Source: Maribacter huludaoensis (GTDB taxonomy: Bacteria; Bacteroidota; Bacteroidia; Flavobacteriales; Flavobacteriaceae). From it: a stretch of DNA of 64,000 nt. The stretch is taken from NCBI RefSeq assembly GCF_029350945.1, contig NZ_JARKMS010000002.1, positions 763,376 to 827,375 of the forward strand, given 5' to 3'. Under the pieces are notes generated by a model. That model made no database searches, was not told the origin of the DNA, and worked only from the letters and a program-made list of their open reading frames with translations. Positions 31,428 through 40,558 of this stretch are shown piece after piece. The position numbers and the translations under genes were made by a program. The stretch's first letter is position 1; every line of letters begins with the position of its first letter.

Positions 31428-33911
31428 TTAAGGATTATAGTGTAATACTGCGCTAGTGTTGCCATTGGTTTCTAACTTTTTACCTCCAAATAGGAGTTTT
31501 TTGCCATCACCTATATAGAGTGTATTTTCTGTTTTATCGTCTTCTATTGTTGTGCGTACAATGGCAAAACGGCCCTGAAAACTTATGCCTGATTTTTTGC
31601 TCTGGTACTGGGCTTTCTCGGTATCTTGACAAATGATATAATCGGTAATTAAAGACTTTCCTACTTTTGAAATTATTATGGCACCAACGGTTTGTCCATT
31701 TTGCTTTAATGTCTCAACTTTTTGAATACTTGATTTCTTGTTCGTTGAAGGTTCAAAAATTGAAATGAAAGGATTTTCCCAAGCTTCACCTTTTTGTCTT
31801 ATGATCAATACTTGGGTCTGTTTATCTACGTAACCGTTTTTAGCCTCTCGCGTACCCGGTGCCAATGCGGTTGTATATGCACGTTCAGATTCTTTTGGAA
31901 TTATCATGTGCATATATCTTTTATTATAGTTTACATCAAACCTAACTTTTACAGTTTCCTTTATACTTTTGGTAGACTTGGTATCTTCAAAATACCGCCA
32001 ACCTGGAGACTTGACAATATCTCCAATATCATTTTTATAACGGTCCGTTTGCTGTACTGATAAAGCTTTTCCCTTTTCATTGGTCAGTACTGTTTTATCA
32101 CCAATATTATGATAGACATAATCATGAAATTTATTTTCAATATTCGATTTAGAGCGGAACATGTCAAAATAATATCCGGTACTGTCACTGGTCCTAATAA
32201 TTCCTAATGTGCGTTCTTGTTGGGCATCGTTTACGGTATCGTTCAGATATTGGGTAGCAAAACTAAATTCTTTTGAAATTGGGTCTTCTAAATGTTTTGG
32301 TTCTGCCGCAATATTTACGGTGGTGTTTTGCCAAACGTTTGCTTTTCTTTTCCACGAACCCTCATCCAAACCATGCGAGGTACCGTTTACTATTACGGTA
32401 TTATTACCTGCGTAAAGTCTAAAATAATGTTCGTGTAATGGTATTTGACGCTCCGAGACCGTAGGCGGTAGTCCGGCATTTGGTCCCATAATATACCCTG
32501 CTCCATACAACTCCATGGTAATACCGGTAAGGTGAGAGTGTACATAATGCGCCCCACCAATAATGCCACATAGGCCATACAATTCGTTATCTGTTTTTAC
32601 ATAATTACGTTGTAGCGCTATACCTGCATGATCAACGATAACTGTTGGTTTGTTTAAATCTACCGTTTTGTCTATCGCTTCTGGTAATGGAAGGCCCCAA
32701 AACAATTGTAACGCATTGTAATTGTTGAAAATGTTGCCTTGACCCAGATCGGGTCGGTAACCACCTTGAGACCGGTAAGATTGTTGTAGGGCAACTTCTG
32801 CTTTTTCCTTTAATGAGGTGAACCCTCGGCGATCTGCAATTCTTAGGGTATAACGATACAAAGGAGCGGTAAAATCATTGTATCGCTTAGAATCTCCATA
32901 TCGCACAAAAGTTCTATCTGGGTTTCTTAAATAATCAAAAAGAAAATTTCCTTCAAAAATATGGCGATTGTTCTCTGTTACGTTCATTTCTGGTTTTACC
33001 CTGTCTACAATATTCAATACCATTGTGATTATGGGCATGAAACTATAGCTTAAAGATTCTGGCCATATTCCTTGACTAGAGAACATGGGTAGTATGGTCC
33101 TGGTGAAGGAGTTTTGATGAGCCGTACCAGTTTCCCAAAATATATGGAACAAACGTTCACGTTCTGTATCGTCTTCTACGCAAAGAATAGCAAATAATGC
33201 ACCTGGTGCTGTAAGTATAGGGTGATTTGATATTCGTTTACCATAAACATCGGGTTCACCATATTCTTGCAGCACATTGCCTACTATATTCTTGATGGCC
33301 ATTTGTGCTTTATTATTGTTAAAAGCGACCTGGGTGCCTTGTAAATTATCGTAGACCGTAGTCCCCGGTTTTTTTAGATACTCATAAATAAAATCATAGG
33401 CGATGGCAATTTGGTCATATGTTGTTCTGGGGTCGAAGAATGCATATCCGCAAATACTTGTGGTCTCTGGTGTTAACGGAGAAATATGTTCAAAGTACGC
33501 ATTAAGGATGTCAGCAGAAAGTTGAGCGTAATTTTCATTCGCTGTCAGATAATATAACATGCCCGAATTTGCGGCCAATCTTAGTATTTTGTTATGGGCA
33601 GCGGCAATTGGTCCCGCTTTTTTCTCATTATTTTGGTGGTCGCTTGATGCAAATTTGGGTATACTACTTAATAGTAATTCAGGATTTTTGCTATGTGATA
33701 ATACAGTACTATCAACTTGACTATGTAATTGCTCAACCAAGCTCTTTGCCCATTCATATTTATCAATATTTTTTAATATTTTTTCCTTTTCACTTTTAGT
33801 CGTCATAATAACCGGGTGGTTTAATGACTGTGCTTGGGCAAAACACATTGATAACACCAAACTAATACTGAAAATATACTTGACTAAATGTTTAAAAATA
33901 ATAGCTATCAT
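31428..33911 (-). CDS. Heparinase II/III-family secreted lyase or dehydratase
   Basis: The 827-residue protein has a signal peptide (about 1-28, CFAQAQ). Residues 30-410 are helix-rich, with YAFFDPRTTYDQIAIAYDF and WPESLSYSF as in the toroid domain of this superfamily. The C-terminal beta-sheet domain (from about 425) has the heparinase II/III hallmark GGAHYVHSHLTGITMELYG, which supplies candidate His residues near 458-462. Members include heparin, alginate and ulvan lyases. An ulvan-oligosaccharide dehydratase of this superfamily is known from Formosa agariphila. Which reaction applies here is undetermined. A partial paralogue lies at the left window edge. Confidence 0.85.
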   Translation of the reverse strand: MIAIIFKHLVKYIFSISLVLSMCFAQAQSLNHPVIMTTKSEKEKILKNIDKYEWAKSLVEQLHSQVDSTVLSHSKNPELLLSSIPKFASSDHQNNEKKAGPIAAAHNKILRLAANSGMLYYLTANENYAQLSADILNAYFEHISPLTPETTSICGYAFFDPRTTYDQIAIAYDFIYEYLKKPGTTVYDNLQGTQVAFNNNKAQMAIKNIVGNVLQEYGEPDVYGKRISNHPILTAPGALFAILCVEDDTERERLFHIFWETGTAHQNSFTRTILPMFSSQGIWPESLSYSFMPIITMVLNIVDRVKPEMNVTENNRHIFEGNFLFDYLRNPDRTFVRYGDSKRYNDFTAPLYRYTLRIADRRGFTSLKEKAEVALQQSYRSQGGYRPDLGQGNIFNNYNALQLFWGLPLPEAIDKTVDLNKPTVIVDHAGIALQRNYVKTDNELYGLCGIIGGAHYVHSHLTGITMELYGAGYIMGPNAGLPPTVSERQIPLHEHYFRLYAGNNTVIVNGTSHGLDEGSWKRKANVWQNTTVNIAAEPKHLEDPISKEFSFATQYLNDTVNDAQQERTLGIIRTSDSTGYYFDMFRSKSNIENKFHDYVYHNIGDKTVLTNEKGKALSVQQTDRYKNDIGDIVKSPGWRYFEDTKSTKSIKETVKVRFDVNYNKRYMHMIIPKESERAYTTALAPGTREAKNGYVDKQTQVLIIRQKGEAWENPFISIFEPSTNKKSSIQKVETLKQNGQTVGAIIISKVGKSLITDYIICQDTEKAQYQSKKSGISFQGRFAIVRTTIEDDKTENTLYIGDGKKLLFGGKKLETNGNTSAVLHYNP

Positions 33912-33937
33912 TAATTTGAGAAAAATGTTTGTCTTAG

Positions 33938-34897
33938 TTATTTTTTCAAGTGAAAAGGACGTCTGGTAGCTTTTGATTCTGTTGGAAAATCATCAGGAAT
34001 TTCTTGGGTCACTTTTCCTGTTGCTGCCCATTCGGTTCCGCGTAAAACTGAAACAATAAAGCCTACATTCTCAAATGAGTCTAAATCATGGCCAAGTGTA
34101 TTATGAAATACTCTGCCCTTACCATAATTTATTACCATTAGCATGGGTTCATTTCGGTCAGTTGGCGCTTTATCACTTTGGTCTTTGCCAGTAGCCAGTA
34201 TGGTCATATTTTTTGCAGGACCACGTAGTTTAGCATAGCATTCATCAATACCGGTCATCCAAATGTTGGGCATTCCATTAGTAATTGGGTGTTCTTTGTC
34301 TCTTATCGTTATGGGAAACCTATGTCTGGCTCCATGAAACCCTGCAGGACCTTTTGTTGTGTCTATAACCATTTTATTGGCATTATTGTAAAATACATAA
34401 GGCCCATCTTTTTCTGATCGGTCACCCCAGCCGCCTAGTCCGATCATTTCATTATAGGCATCCCATTGTGGAAAAGAATTATCTGCAGCATGAATGCTTA
34501 CAAACCCCCCACCTTTTTTTACATAGCGTTCAAATAATTTTTGGGTCTTTTTTGGCCAAGGTGCGGCCTTCCATCCAAAATTAGATATGACTACATCATA
34601 ATTATGAAACTTGGGTCTAAAATTTGGGTCGGTTATAGGTTGTTCTACTTGTTGCTGTTTTTGATTGGTCGCAAGCTTTAAATATTGTTGTTCTCGTTCA
34701 GCTTTCCATATATATTGAGTACGTGATATATCTACATTGAACAAGCCAGTTTCTTCTAAATACTGTTTCATCATTATGGTCGATTTGGGCCAAATTTGAT
34801 GGTTGTTTTGACCATCGACGATGAGTACTTTAATTTTTTCCTGTGCCGTACAAACTGTACTCATTGCCAATAGCATACCAATAATAATATTTTTCAT
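33938..34897 (-). CDS. ThuA-like domain protein, secreted
   Basis: The 319-residue protein has a signal peptide (1-18, VCTAQ) and a single ThuA domain (glutamine-amidotransferase-like fold). The signature blocks are KVLIVDGQNNH, YDVVISNFG, KKGGGFVSIHAADNSF, HPITNGMP and GKGRVFHNTLGHD. ThuA-type proteins occur with Gfo/Idh/MocA oxidoreductases in the 3-keto-trehalose pathway of rhizobia and with DUF1080 proteins in many Bacteroidota. Here both partners lie 3-5 kb away on the other strand. The reaction is not established. It lies 33 bases after the DUF1593-like gene and 26 bases before the heparinase-like gene. Confidence 0.88.
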   Translation of the reverse strand: MKNIIIGMLLAMSTVCTAQEKIKVLIVDGQNNHQIWPKSTIMMKQYLEETGLFNVDISRTQYIWKAEREQQYLKLATNQKQQQVEQPITDPNFRPKFHNYDVVISNFGWKAAPWPKKTQKLFERYVKKGGGFVSIHAADNSFPQWDAYNEMIGLGGWGDRSEKDGPYVFYNNANKMVIDTTKGPAGFHGARHRFPITIRDKEHPITNGMPNIWMTGIDECYAKLRGPAKNMTILATGKDQSDKAPTDRNEPMLMVINYGKGRVFHNTLGHDLDSFENVGFIVSVLRGTEWAATGKVTQEIPDDFPTESKATRRPFHLKK

Positions 34898-34930
34898 AAC
34901 CTTTAAAATTTATGGTTGTATGTGTCTTGT

Positions 34931-36946
34931 TTATTTCTTTTCGATAAAACTCAACAATATATTTTTTACATCTTCTACGGTACCTAGTTGTAAACCGCCG
35001 TTTGTAGCACCAGTTAGCCAATAAAGTACCATACCCGCATCAGAACAGTCCCATTTTCCTTTTTGAAATTTTACTACATCATCTACTTCGGCAATTTTAC
35101 CTTGAAGCCAAACCCATTGTATTCTAGGGTCGGTATGATTTTTTGCCCAATCCCACTCAGGTAAGGCAACTTTTAAATGTGTATTTTGATCAGGTATTCT
35201 TATTTCGTCTATACCAAAATCCAAAATATCTTGCCATGAAAAGAAATCTCCCGCATCATCATTGGCCGGGTGGTGGGTTATTACTTTAACATACTTGTGT
35301 TTAGATTTTTTTGACGCCTGTAAAGCATATCCAATAATATCTGGTTCGCCTGCTTCTACTATCCATAAAGGATCATTTGTCGATGATGCGTTTATGGCGT
35401 TTTTTAAATCATTAATAGTTTGCTCTTGTTGCCATTTGGCATCAAAAAAGGTAATATCATCAAAGCCTCCCCAACGCCTTGCCGTTACATCACAAACAGT
35501 TTGCATCATGGCGTGTCTTTCTTTTTCTGCTCGTTCCGATATTCGGTTTACTCGGATTAGATCACAGCTATGGGAATAATGCACAAGTCTATTTTCAAAT
35601 CCTGTCGCCCTTAAAAGAGCCAATGAAACTGCAGTACCTCCAAGATCATCGGGGTCAGGAGAATTTCCATCGGCTATAATGGCAATACGACCCTTTGGTG
35701 GTTTCACCTTTGGAATGCTATTAACAGCTGTTTTTTGTAGTGTACCATCGGCTTTTTTTACTTTTTCGCCTTTACCAACTGGTGTAAAAATTAGACCAGA
35801 CCATCTTGCCCTGGCCCATTCTTTACCGTCGGTACTTCCTATGGTAGATTGGACCGTAATTTTGTCTCCTTTTTTAAGGGAGACATTTTGCCACAAGCCA
35901 TTAAAATCTTCCCCTTCATCAAACATTTTAGAGGTTAAGGATGGTGTGAACGACCCTAATTCTTTATTATTTATTAAAACTGTAAACTTAGATTGTCCAT
36001 CATTTTCGCCGACACCAACAAATACAATGTCATAAGCTCCATCTTTAAAATTAAAATTCGTGGTAGTGCTTGCTTTCCTATTCTTATTTGGGTTTATGGC
36101 AAACCATTGGCCACCGGCATCTTTATAATAACCAGTATTCTCCATTGGGAAATCTGCTACAGGTAAGGTTTTGTTATCTATATCCGATAAAGAAATTAAC
36201 TGATAATAAGTAGGCTCCGGCCATTTTATTATTGCTGGTTTGTCTTTACTTTCCGGTTGGTAATCTTTGTCCTTTGTTAAAATAAATTTATCGAATTTAA
36301 AGCCATCTTCACGCATGCTAAATTGAATGTCATGAATGCCGCTTTTTGCAATATCTAGATATATTTCATGTGGAACTCCACAATGTACTTCTTTTGTTCT
36401 TTGCTTGTTAGACCATGACCAGTCATTTTTGCCATCGCACCATTGCATACGTTGACCATGTTCCGGCCATTTTCCGTTTAGACCAATATGTATGCTGTTG
36501 TCTTCACTTCCGGTGCTATATGCTCTGACCCAAACATAATAACGACCAGGTTCCTTTATTTTAACTTTGTAATGCATGATTGCTACTTCACCCGGTTTGT
36601 TGGAGAAATTCTCACCATGTTTAAGTTCATCGGCATGGGTGATCCTTGTGTCTGGCAAAACTTGTGTGTAACCATTGTTACTTGCACCGTAACTATGATT
36701 TTCTATTTTTTTATTAGTAGTATTCGCAATTTCGTGCTTATTAAATCGGTACCAATTACGTAGACTATCTTTTGTTTGTCGATAAAAAAATTCTGCCTCG
36801 ACCGCAACTGTATTGTTTTGCGACTCAAAAAAGTTGTTTTCATCAATTATTGGATCTGTTAGATCAGATGTTTGGGCGTTCATAGTTTTTGTAGAAATAA
36901 AAACTAGGATCAAGAGTAAAAAACAATTTTGAAACGACATATTCAT
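34931..36946 (-). CDS. DUF1593/nucleoside-hydrolase-like secreted protein with N-terminal binding modules
   Basis: The 671-residue protein has a signal peptide (ending MNAQ, about residue 25). Residues 45-225 form a beta-rich module with a Trp-rich loop (WCDGKNDWSWSN). Residues 265-400 form a second beta module. From about 420 comes an alpha/beta domain opening RIAIIADGNSPDPDDLGG. Its Asp cluster resembles the Ca2+-binding DxDxxxDD of nucleoside hydrolases and DUF1593. The segments EAGEPDIIGYAL and DAGMVLYWLTGA are also consistent with that fold. Hydrolysis of an N- or O-glycosidic bond is possible but unproven. It opens the longest unit in the locus, under a PUL operator, back to back with the DUF1080 gene. 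Confidence 0.75.
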   Translation of the reverse strand: MNMSFQNCFLLLILVFISTKTMNAQTSDLTDPIIDENNFFESQNNTVAVEAEFFYRQTKDSLRNWYRFNKHEIANTTNKKIENHSYGASNNGYTQVLPDTRITHADELKHGENFSNKPGEVAIMHYKVKIKEPGRYYVWVRAYSTGSEDNSIHIGLNGKWPEHGQRMQWCDGKNDWSWSNKQRTKEVHCGVPHEIYLDIAKSGIHDIQFSMREDGFKFDKFILTKDKDYQPESKDKPAIIKWPEPTYYQLISLSDIDNKTLPVADFPMENTGYYKDAGGQWFAINPNKNRKASTTTNFNFKDGAYDIVFVGVGENDGQSKFTVLINNKELGSFTPSLTSKMFDEGEDFNGLWQNVSLKKGDKITVQSTIGSTDGKEWARARWSGLIFTPVGKGEKVKKADGTLQKTAVNSIPKVKPPKGRIAIIADGNSPDPDDLGGTAVSLALLRATGFENRLVHYSHSCDLIRVNRISERAEKERHAMMQTVCDVTARRWGGFDDITFFDAKWQQEQTINDLKNAINASSTNDPLWIVEAGEPDIIGYALQASKKSKHKYVKVITHHPANDDAGDFFSWQDILDFGIDEIRIPDQNTHLKVALPEWDWAKNHTDPRIQWVWLQGKIAEVDDVVKFQKGKWDCSDAGMVLYWLTGATNGGLQLGTVEDVKNILLSFIEKK

Positions 36947-36966
36947 ACAGTGAATTTTGAATTAAA

Positions 36967-37012
36967 GCAATTTAAGATTTTGACACCTATAAGGTGTCCT
37001 GTAGTGTTAGGC
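36967..37012 (-). promoter_or_regulatory. PUL operator and -7 box for the DUF1593-to-sulfatase unit
   Basis: The operator at 36995-37012 reads GCCTAACACTACAGGACA in gene orientation (degenerate at the ends). After 20 bp comes TAAATTGC (36974-36967), 20 bases before the ATG. Confidence 0.65.
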
Positions 37013-37068
37013 TTATAATTTTAGTGCTATTTTTTTAAGAATTATCTAAAAATAGAATAAGTTGTTAC

Positions 37069-37113
37069 CCATGAAAGCACAGGATAGTTCTTAGGGAATT
37101 TGAGCTAACTTTA
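37069..37113 (+). promoter_or_regulatory. PUL operator and -7 box for the DUF1080-oxidoreductase unit
   Basis: CCATGAAAGCACAGGATA (37069-37086) keeps the CACAGGAT half. A 19-bp spacer leads to TAACTTTA (37106-37113), 24 bases before the ATG. This is the weakest copy and the only one with a 19-bp spacer. Confidence 0.6.
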
Positions 37114-37137
37114 AGCGATAAGTAAATTAGTTATCAA

Positions 37138-38514
37138 ATGAATAAAAGAATGAAAAAGAATTTTATAGGAATTTCCTATGTTTTGGTTTCTGCCTTATTG
37201 GCAAGCTGTACAACTGAAAAGAAAGATCATTTAACACCAATTTTTAATGGTAAGGATTTAACTGGTTGGCATATTATTGGTGGTGAAGCTACGTATAGCG
37301 TGGAGAATGGTGAGATAATTGGTGAAACGGTGGCCAATACACCGAATACTTTTTTAGTTACGGACGCTACATATACAGACTTTATTCTGGAACTTGATTT
37401 TAAAACAGATTCGGTTTCCAACTCTGGCGTTCAAATAAGAAGCAACAGTTTTCCTTGGTATAGAGATGGTATTGTTCACGGTTACCAAGTAGAGATCGAT
37501 CCTTCAAGAAGATCTTGGAGCGGTGGTATTTATGATGAAAAAAGAAGAAAATGGCTAAATCCGCTAGAAGGCAATAAACCGGCGCAAAAAGCATATAAAC
37601 CTAATGATTGGAATCATTTTAGAATTGAAGTCATTGGCGACACCTTAAAGACATGGATCAATGATATACCTGCAGCTCATTTAATAGATGACATGACCAA
37701 AGAGGGTTTTATTGCCCTGCAAGTACATAGTATTGGGAAAAAAGGAAAACCGGGAGTGGAAATCAAATGGAAAAATGTGAAGCTTATTACCCAGAACTTG
37801 GATACGTATAGCAAAGCATCTCCATTAGAACCTATTGTCACAAAAAACAATCTTACTTTTCAAGAGAAAAAAGATGGTTGGCAAATGCTATGGGATGGTA
37901 AGACGACCAAAGGTTGGAGAGGTGCCAAGCTAGATGCTTTTCCTAAGAAAGGATGGAAAATTGAAAATGGAATTTTAAGTGTATTGGCATCAGGTGGCGG
38001 CGAGTCTACTGCCGGTGGAGATATAGTAACAGAAAAAATGTATGCTGATTTTGAAATGAAAACCGATTTTAAAATTACTGAAGGTGCAAATAGCGGTATT
38101 AAATATTATGTTGATACTGAACTTAATAAGGGTGAAGGGTCGTCAATTGGTCTTGAGTTTCAAATTTTAGATGATGAGCGTCACCCAGACGCAAAGCTTG
38201 GTAACCATGAAGGAAGCAGAACAGTTGGGTCTCTTTATGATTTAATCGAAGCAGATGAAAATAAGCATATGAACGCCATAGGAGAATGGAATACGGCACA
38301 TATAATTTCTAAGCAAAATAAAGTTGAACATTGGTTGAACGGTGTAAAAGTTTTGGAATATGAGCGAGGTAGTGAAGCATTTTTGAAATTGGTAGAAGAA
38401 AGTAAATATAAAGACTGGCCAAATTTTGGACTATTGGAAAAAGGAAATATTCTATTACAAGATCATGGTGATCTAGTGTCTTTCAAAAACATAAAAATTA
38501 AGACTTATGAGTAA
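37138..38514 (+). CDS. Double DUF1080 (3-keto-disaccharide hydrolase-type) lipoprotein
   Basis: The 458-residue protein has a lipoprotein signal (LLASC, Cys25). Two DUF1080 beta-jelly-roll domains follow in tandem. The first (about 34-222) has FNGKDLTGW and SGVQIRS; the second (about 243-457) has WDGKTTKGW and SGIKYYV. DUF1080 domains have been linked to hydrolysis or elimination of 3-keto-glycosides. The next gene, a Tat-exported Gfo/Idh/MocA oxidoreductase, overlaps the 3' end by eight bases, so the two are co-expressed. Together they would oxidise a glycoside at C3 and then split it. The native substrate in this locus is unknown. Confidence 0.88.
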   Translation: MNKRMKKNFIGISYVLVSALLASCTTEKKDHLTPIFNGKDLTGWHIIGGEATYSVENGEIIGETVANTPNTFLVTDATYTDFILELDFKTDSVSNSGVQIRSNSFPWYRDGIVHGYQVEIDPSRRSWSGGIYDEKRRKWLNPLEGNKPAQKAYKPNDWNHFRIEVIGDTLKTWINDIPAAHLIDDMTKEGFIALQVHSIGKKGKPGVEIKWKNVKLITQNLDTYSKASPLEPIVTKNNLTFQEKKDGWQMLWDGKTTKGWRGAKLDAFPKKGWKIENGILSVLASGGGESTAGGDIVTEKMYADFEMKTDFKITEGANSGIKYYVDTELNKGEGSSIGLEFQILDDERHPDAKLGNHEGSRTVGSLYDLIEADENKHMNAIGEWNTAHIISKQNKVEHWLNGVKVLEYERGSEAFLKLVEESKYKDWPNFGLLEKGNILLQDHGDLVSFKNIKIKTYE

Positions 38515-39859
38515 GAATAATAGTAGAAGAAGTTTTGTTAAGAAATCTACATTAGCTGGTCTAGGATTGGCCAGTGCATCTTCAATGGGTATGAGTGCAA
38601 AAAGTTACAATAGCATTTTGGGGGCCAATGATCGACTTCATGTTGCCATTGCTGGCCTAGGTCGTAGATTGGGTGCATTTTACGAGCCAATTGCCCATAA
38701 AAAGAGTAATGTTAGGTTGCTTTACTTGTGCGATGCAATGCAATCACAAATGACTAAAGCCGCTTCTAATTTTGAAAAGTATATTACTTATAGTCCTAAA
38801 CTTGAGCAAGATATTTTTAAAGTTTTAGATGACGATAAAGTAGAAGTTCTTATAAATGCCATGCCTGATCATTGGCATACACCTGGGGCGATCATGGCCA
38901 TGAAAACCGGTAAGCACGTTTATGTTGAAAAGCCTAGTAGTTGTACAATGGAAGAAAATGAACTTCTTGTAGAAGCAACCAAAAAGTTTGGTAAGATTGT
39001 GCAGATGGGAAATCAGCAGCGTTCTTCTCTACATACCCAAAAAATCATTCAGAAAATTCATGACGGTGCCATAGGGAAGGCGTACAAAGCATTGGCATTT
39101 TATAATAATGGGAGAGGAGCGGTACCACACCAGAAACAAGCGTCTGTGCCAGAGGGCTTAGATTGGAATAACTGGCAGGGACCTGCAGTTCATAGGGAAT
39201 ACACCTCGGAAACTTGGAACTATAATTGGCACTGGTACGGATGGAACTATGGTACAGCGGAAATGGGCAATAACGCAACCCATGAATTAGATGTTGCACG
39301 TTGGGCATTAAATGTAGATCTGCCTAATAGAGTAGAAGTAGATGCTACAAAAAAACACTTTGTAGATGATGGATGGGAAATGTACGATACCATGATGGCC
39401 AAATTTACATTTGAGGATAATAAGCAGATCGAGTGGGACGGTAAAAGTAGAAATGCATACAGTACATATGGTAGTGGTCGTGGTGTTATTATCTATGGCA
39501 CCGAAGGGTCCGTATTTGTCAACCGAGGTCATTATAAACTATTCGATAGAAAAGGTAAGCTTATAGAAGAAGTTTCAAGTGGTGGCCAAGAGGGTGGCGT
39601 TGCTCTTGGCGGCGGAGGCGATATGTCTACTGTACACGTTATGAACTTCTTTGAAGCTATTAGAGGAAATGAATCTTTACAAGCACCTATAGATGATGCA
39701 AACGTTTCAATGGCTATGGTTCACTATGCAAATGTTGCGTCGCGTATCAATCAAAATTTTGATATTGATAATACAAAGGGTATCATGTTCAATAGAGAAG
39801 CTATGAAACATTGGGATAAACCTTATGAGGATTCTTGGAAAAGTAAGTTTATGTTATAA
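38507..39859 (+). CDS. Gfo/Idh/MocA-family oxidoreductase, Tat-exported
   Basis: The 450-residue protein has a twin-arginine signal (SRRSFVKKSTLAGLGLA, residues 6-22). The Rossmann start is VAIAGLGRRLG, followed by the family's EKPSS segment (about 142-146) and NQQRSS. The C-terminal alpha/beta dimerisation domain contains NNATHELDVARWAL (a putative catalytic His in ATHELD). Exported members carry a tightly bound NAD(P) and interconvert hydroxyl and keto groups on sugars. Coupling to the overlapping DUF1080 gene suggests a 3-keto-glycoside route. A hairpin follows the stop codon. Confidence 0.92.
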   Translation: MSKNNSRRSFVKKSTLAGLGLASASSMGMSAKSYNSILGANDRLHVAIAGLGRRLGAFYEPIAHKKSNVRLLYLCDAMQSQMTKAASNFEKYITYSPKLEQDIFKVLDDDKVEVLINAMPDHWHTPGAIMAMKTGKHVYVEKPSSCTMEENELLVEATKKFGKIVQMGNQQRSSLHTQKIIQKIHDGAIGKAYKALAFYNNGRGAVPHQKQASVPEGLDWNNWQGPAVHREYTSETWNYNWHWYGWNYGTAEMGNNATHELDVARWALNVDLPNRVEVDATKKHFVDDGWEMYDTMMAKFTFEDNKQIEWDGKSRNAYSTYGSGRGVIIYGTEGSVFVNRGHYKLFDRKGKLIEEVSSGGQEGGVALGGGGDMSTVHVMNFFEAIRGNESLQAPIDDANVSMAMVHYANVASRINQNFDIDNTKGIMFNREAMKHWDKPYEDSWKSKFML

Positions 39860-39894
39860 AGTTATATGATAATATAAATTTTAAAGGAATAATG

Positions 39895-39920
39895 GGGCAA
39901 GTAGTCAAAGCTACTTGCCC
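39895..39920 (+). terminator. Hairpin terminator after the oxidoreductase gene
   Basis: A perfect 10-bp stem, GGGCAAGTAG/CTACTTGCCC, encloses a 6-base loop and begins 35 bases after the stop codon. The following T-rich stretch (TATTTGTTTATTT) is interrupted, so termination is likely but not certain. Confidence 0.7.
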
Positions 39921-39931
39921 TATTTGTTTAT

Positions 39932-40439
39932 TTATGAAGAAAATATTTCATCATTATTTGAGAAGGCTTTAAATTCTAGTGGGTTACCACTATAATCGAA
40001 CACGACCATAGTAAGCTGTTCTCCTGTTTTTTCCTTCGTACCTTTTTTTAGGTTTACGACGAACTCTATTTTATTGGCACCGCCAAAGTGTATAATACCC
40101 AGATGCTTGCCTCGAATTTAAAATTTGTCTCCTTTGAATGCCTCATGGGCTTGCCCTGAGGTGTTTTGCTTTCTTCAAATTATCTTTCTATTTCTTTAAA
40201 AGTATAGCTATTTAAAATACATCCAAGATATGGTATGGAGCACTTGTATCATTAACCTTTCCACAATTGTAGAGTTTTGGAAATTCAGTACTTACATGAG
40301 CGTATAATTGGTTGTTAAAAAAAATAAAATCGATTCATGTTTTGGTATATCTGCCTTCTTCGCAACCAAGTAGATTGATGTAAAATTCTCTTGTTGATTG
40401 AATATCTTTGACTTTAAATACGTAATGAAAAGAACTCAT
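39932..40439 (-). pseudogene. Broken VOC/glyoxalase-family gene
   Basis: From an ATG, codons encode SSFHYVFKVKDIQSTREFY and then LLGCEEGRYTKT, a typical VOC/glyoxalase start. An in-frame TGA (40335-40337) stands where Trp would be expected, after which IDFIFFNNQLYAHVS continues in the same frame. The reading then fails (TAA and further stops, about 40200-40240). The C-terminal part resumes in another frame with EQLTMVVFDYSGNPLEFKAFSNN, ending TAA. At least one nonsense change and one frameshift are needed, so this is a decaying gene. Sequencing error is the alternative. It lies between the DUF1080 unit and the fusion gene's terminator and has no evident link to the PUL. Confidence 0.75.
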
Positions 40440-40469
40440 TATTAAAATCTTGGTAAACAAGTTGTAAAT

Positions 40470-40504
40470 AAAATGAGGTTTTTTAAACTAAAAAACCTCA
40501 TTTT
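40470..40504 (-). terminator. Terminator of the sulfatase-GH78 fusion gene
   Basis: A 16-bp perfect inverted repeat (AAAATGAGGTTTTTTA and its complement) surrounds a 3-base loop, 54 bases past the stop codon. The A/T ends give a T run on either strand. Confidence 0.8.
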
Positions 40505-40558
40505 CAAAAATATAATTAATGTTATTTTTTGATTTTAATTAAAGTTAATGATTAGTGT

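Noticed and set aside
35262..35579. 105-codon + strand frame opposite the DUF1593-like gene
   Set aside because: It is fully antisense to a well-supported gene, without a recognisable domain or promoter; a coding shadow, as are the other frames opposite the large genes.
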